Part shown: positions 62,601-64,000 of the stretch, one piece after another
Numbering within the stretch: position 1 is the stretch's first letter
Layout: the number at the start of each line of letters is the position of its first letter
Assembly (NCBI RefSeq): GCF_044227025.1
Contig: NZ_JBGAFX010000006.1
Span: 319,026-383,025 of the forward strand
From: Dokdonella_A sp044227025
GTDB taxonomy: Bacteria; Pseudomonadota; Gammaproteobacteria; Xanthomonadales; Rhodanobacteraceae
Direction of reading: 5' to 3'
Length of the DNA: 64,000 bases
Program-made: the position numbers and the translations under genes
Notes under the pieces: generated by a model
Told to the model about the DNA's origin: nothing
The model's database searches: none
The model's input: the letters and a program-made list of their open reading frames with translations, nothing else

Positions 62601-64000
62601 GCCGGCGGTTTCCCGTGCAACCTGGGGACGCTCGGCAACGGCGTCGGTCTGAGCGTGACGGTGACCTATGCCGTCGGTGCCGGCGTGACCGGCCCGATCA
62701 CGAACACGGCGACCGTGTCGAGCACGACGACCGATCCGACCGCGGGCAACAACACCAGCAGCGTCACGACGACGGTTGCAGCGTCGGCGAACGTGTCGGT
62801 CGTGAAGACCGGTCCGGCCGGTGCGACCGCGGGCCAGAACGTGAGCTACACGCTCGCGGTCACGAACAACGGACCGAGCAATGCGACGAACGTGTCGCTG
62901 GCGGATCCGACGCCGGCCGGCCTGACCTTCGTGTCGGCCACCGCGCCCTGCACGGGCGGGTTCCCGTGCAACCTCGGGACGCTCGCGAACGGCGCCGGCG
63001 TCAGCGTGACCGTGACGTACTCGGTCGGTGCCGGCGTGACGGGTTCGATCACGAACGCGGCGACCGTGTCGAGTCCGACACCGGACCCGACGCCATCCGA
63101 CAACACCAGCACGGTCGTCACGCCGGTCGCGACGAGCGCGGACATCGAAGCGGTGAAGACAGGCACGGCGTCGGTGGGTTACGGCGGCGCGCTGAGCTAC
63201 GCGGTGGTGGTGACGAACCACGGCCCGAGCAACGCGAACGGCACGACGTTCAGCGACGCGGTGCCGGCCGGGATCACGGCGGTGGGCGCGAGCTGCGGAA
63301 CTCCGACCGGCGGCGCGGCGTGCGGCACGGTGAACGTGGCGGGCAACAACGTGACGAGCACGATCACGACGTTGCCCTCGGGCGGCAGCGTGACGTTCAC
63401 GATCACCGGCACGGCGCCGACGAGCGGAACGTCGGTGACGAACACCGCGACGGCGAACCCGCCGTCGGGGACGACCGACCCGGTGCCGGGCAACAACACC
63501 GGCACGGCGACGACGAACCTGCTGCAGCCGCAGCTGACGGTGACGAAGACGGCGACGCCGAACCCGTTCGTCGTCGGACAGGCGGCGAGCTACACGATCA
63601 CGGTGTCGAACACGGGCGCAGGCCCGACCGCAGGCAACATCACGGTCGCGGACACGCTGCCGACGGGGATCACCCTGGCGAGCGCGACGGGTGCGAACTG
63701 GAGTTGCACCGGCACGACGGCATTGAGCTGCACCTTCACCGGCACGATCGCGGCGGGTGCGAACACGGTGCTGACCCTGAACGTCAACGTCGGTGCGACA
63801 GCGACGAATGGCAACAACAGCGCTGCCGCCAGCGGCGGCGGCGATCCGACCTGTCCGGCGGCTGCACGTTGCACCGGCACGGTCACCACTCCGGTGACGC
63901 CGAGCGCGGACATCCGCTCGGTCAAGACCGGCACGGCGAGTGTGGGCTTGGGCGGTGCCTTGTCGTACACGGTGGTGGTGAGCAACCTCGGTCCGAGCGC
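56667..64000 (+). CDS. Giant exported DUF11-repeat protein, 3' end missing
   Basis: The frame is open from ATG 56667 to the window end (2444+ residues). A GGGGTGA stretch lies before this ATG, but it gives a ~70-residue extension ahead of the signal peptide ('GLLASLCLLAMFMVGAPDAHA'); TTG 56841 would give a normal one. After an N-terminal carbohydrate-binding-like beta domain ('FANLGFELPSAG', ~95-310) comes a Calx-beta-like stretch ending 'ATLTIVDNDI' (~310-430), then about 17 DUF11 domains from ~57967 onward, each opening with 'SAD(I/L/V)..VKT' or 'QLTVTKTATPNPF' and closing with 'DP.PGNN'. DUF11 domains are Ig-like modules of surface and adhesin proteins. The anchor and C-terminus are beyond the window. 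Confidence 0.88.
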   Translation, partial: MGIDRNGAAVRRLFSCAAATAKLEKTQECSSALSRAVCGRNLRRESSCANSGGSNHAFLRRTSARRGDDGAWRGLLASLCLLAMFMVGAPDAHAQAQRGFANLGFELPSAGASSCSFQIDAGQVPGWETTHPSAGGNACAPNIAATTGPLIEIWSNNFNGIAARQGTQFAELNAQQASRLYQNVCMVTGETVSWTFSHRGRQSATTGDVTEFRIGNTAGTNRVVQALDSNDGNPGAATCFANDGSVTAGTCARVTTAGWGDYSGSFVWTGAAGVQRIGFEAISSAGGDNSFGNFIDNVQVVLKPFVELAGNSSLTEGGVLTPPQIRVVGTVPAGGMNVQVVLTGTATLNSDYTTASGTTTVTVAVPAGFYDGTTAASQFDVPISSIVDDAVIENNETVLMTVQPSASYLIASTAACGGVPSTTATLTIVDNDIDLRTTKAVNNPTPALGSTVQYTVTYSNNTARPTVAPLTAHDALAAVADAVPAGLAFTSWTCTASNGASCPGGAVNGTTSGSGAISGNASLPAGNAVAGGTVSYVINATVNACGSSILNTSTITDPAGFAEGTSVQAGFTSPAPGGAADNTATASILSPCPQLTVSKTASPNPFTVGQPASYAITVQNTGSSSTIGNIVIADTLPTGITLSSTSGANWSCTGTTVLGCTFTGTLAAGANTVLTLNVTVGSTATTGNNSATASGGGDGSCPAAARCTGTVTTPVTPSADIRSVKTGTASVGLGGALSYTVVVSNLGPSAANGTTFSDAVPAGVTSVAASCGTPTGGAACGTVNVAGNNVTSTITTLPSGGSVTFTITGTAPTSGTSVTNSATAQPPSGTTDPVPGNNTGTATTNLLQPQLTVTKTATPNPFIVGQAASYTITVANGGAGPTAGNITVSDTLPAGITLASATGANWSCIGTTALSCTYTGTIAAGGSTTLTLNVTVAASAANANNSATASGGGDPTCPAAARCTGTTTVPVNPSADIAVTKSVENATPNVGDDVTFTVTVTNNGPNNATGLAVLDALPSGLLYVSSTPSQGTYDNNTGLWTVGALVNGANATLDITATVLTPGSITNTATKSAGDQFDPNTGNNAGSASLNAQPSADLQLAKTVDNATPNLGTNVTYTVTVTIAGPNDATNVSVDDLLPMGLVYVSSTASQGIYDDNVGLWTIGSVAAGNSVTLQIVATVTLPGDITNTATVDADEHDPNTTNNTGGVTLNGQSADIQVLKGVDNANPIRGDQVTFTITATNNGPSAATGVALSDVLPAGLIFVSATPSQGAYNTGTGTWTVGNLAASGAGATATLTIVADVDTDSGFTNTASLSAIDQTDPNPGNNSASVVVTPIASADLAVVKTGPATATAGTNVSYTLAVTNNGPSPAAGVSLADPTPAGLTFVSATAPCAGGFPCALGTLAGGASVNVTVTFAVPANGSGSITNTATLSSTTSDPTPGNNSSSVTTTIASSANVSVVKTGPASATAGQNVVYTLAVHNAGPSDAANVSLADPTPAGLTFVSATAPCTGGFPCNLGTLANGATTNITVTYLVGAGVTGPIANTATVSSPTPDPTPADNASTVSTPVTTSADLAVVKTGPASATAGQNVVYTLAVTNNGTSNAANVSLADPTPAGLSFVSATAPCAGGFPCNLGTLGSGVGVSVTVTYAVGAGVTGSIANTATVSSTTPDPTPGNNSSTANTLVTTSADVQVVKTGPATATAGTSVSYALAVTNNGPSNAANVALADPTPAGLTFVSATAPCAGGFPCNLGTLGNGVGVSVTVTYAVGAGVTGPVTNAAAVSSTTIDPTPGNNTSSVTTTISASADVSVVKTGPANATAGQNVSYTLAVHNAGPSDAASVVLADPTPAGLTFVSATAPCAGGFPCNLGTLANGATTNINVTYLVGAGVTGSVINAAAVSSPTPDPATTNNSSSVTTTITTSADVQVVKTGPATATAGTNVSYTLAVTNNGPSNAANVALADPAPAGLTFVSATAPCAGGFPCNLGTLGNGVGLSVTVTYAVGAGVTGPITNTATVSSTTTDPTAGNNTSSVTTTVAASANVSVVKTGPAGATAGQNVSYTLAVTNNGPSNATNVSLADPTPAGLTFVSATAPCTGGFPCNLGTLANGAGVSVTVTYSVGAGVTGSITNAATVSSPTPDPTPSDNTSTVVTPVATSADIEAVKTGTASVGYGGALSYAVVVTNHGPSNANGTTFSDAVPAGITAVGASCGTPTGGAACGTVNVAGNNVTSTITTLPSGGSVTFTITGTAPTSGTSVTNTATANPPSGTTDPVPGNNTGTATTNLLQPQLTVTKTATPNPFVVGQAASYTITVSNTGAGPTAGNITVADTLPTGITLASATGANWSCTGTTALSCTFTGTIAAGANTVLTLNVNVGATATNGNNSAAASGGGDPTCPAAARCTGTVTTPVTPSADIRSVKTGTASVGLGGALSYTVVVSNLGPS
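60678..63134 (+). repeat. Seven tandem ~351-bp DUF11 units
   Basis: Units start near 60678, 61030, 61380, 61732, 62084, 62435 and 62785, period ~351 bp (117 residues), each with 'ADPTPAGLTFVSATAPC' and 'GGFPC.LGTL'. They are far more alike than the DUF11 units before and after, indicating recent amplification or gene conversion. Confidence 0.9.

Noticed and set aside
59751..63221. 1156-residue open frame on the minus strand
   Set aside because: It is a shadow of the DUF11 gene: an Arg/His-rich composition and repetition that simply mirrors the plus-strand repeats.
1..64000. tRNA, rRNA or riboswitch genes
   Set aside because: I looked for cloverleaf-like arms and conserved rRNA stretches in the gaps and found none that I could support.

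Overview
The window is GC-rich, densely coding and bacterial. A Xanthomonadales (Lysobacterales) gammaproteobacterium, perhaps a Rhodanobacteraceae/Dokdonella-like genus, is the best guess. The grounds are base composition, the style of the intergenic palindromes, and exported proteins carrying an 'IFADGF(D/E)' motif near the C-terminus. This is inference; no rRNA, tRNA or single-copy marker gene is present.

Bases 1-3100 hold the 3' end of an Rhs (YD-repeat) toxin gene with an overlapping membrane-protein immunity candidate. A CoA-transferase/hydrolase gene (minus strand) and a DUF3667 membrane protein follow (3.4-6.4 kb). The core of the window is a ~29.5-kb gene chain at 6849-36354: a small exported protein, a 5915-residue exported multidomain protein (HExxH peptidase-like domain, alpha/alpha-toroid, CARDB, FlgD-like, FN3 and beta-propeller parts), a 3641-residue Rhs protein (transglutaminase-like, Ig-like, YD repeats, HNH-like tip), and a small immunity candidate. 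The last three overlap stop-to-start and look translationally coupled.

From 36.3 to 43.7 kb lies a scrambled Rhs cassette zone. It holds insertion-sequence debris, a transposase, an orphan Rhs gene with a 2.1-kb near-identical copy of the upstream Rhs core but a different nuclease-like tip and its own immunity gene, a displaced 136-bp Rhs fragment, and an orphan immunity-like gene cleanly split by a 1194-bp IS3-family (IS407-like) element with a 4-bp target duplication. Short palindromic repeats punctuate the cassette edges. Tip and immunity genes are visibly lower in GC than the Rhs cores, as expected for exchanged polymorphic-toxin cassettes.

Bases 43.9-51 kb hold a decayed coding remnant, two exported proteins (one glycoside-hydrolase-like), an ECF sigma factor, a ~720-bp array of intergenic repeats, an ATP-grasp protein and an exported beta-helix protein. 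Bases 51-56.5 kb are housekeeping: etfB-etfA (electron-transfer flavoprotein), a GMC flavin oxidoreductase and an amidase. From 56667 to the end runs an incomplete giant exported protein built from DUF11 repeats, including seven near-identical 351-bp units.

The window is best read as a chromosomal region dominated by giant cell-surface proteins and an Rhs polymorphic-toxin locus that has grown by cassette duplication and IS activity.
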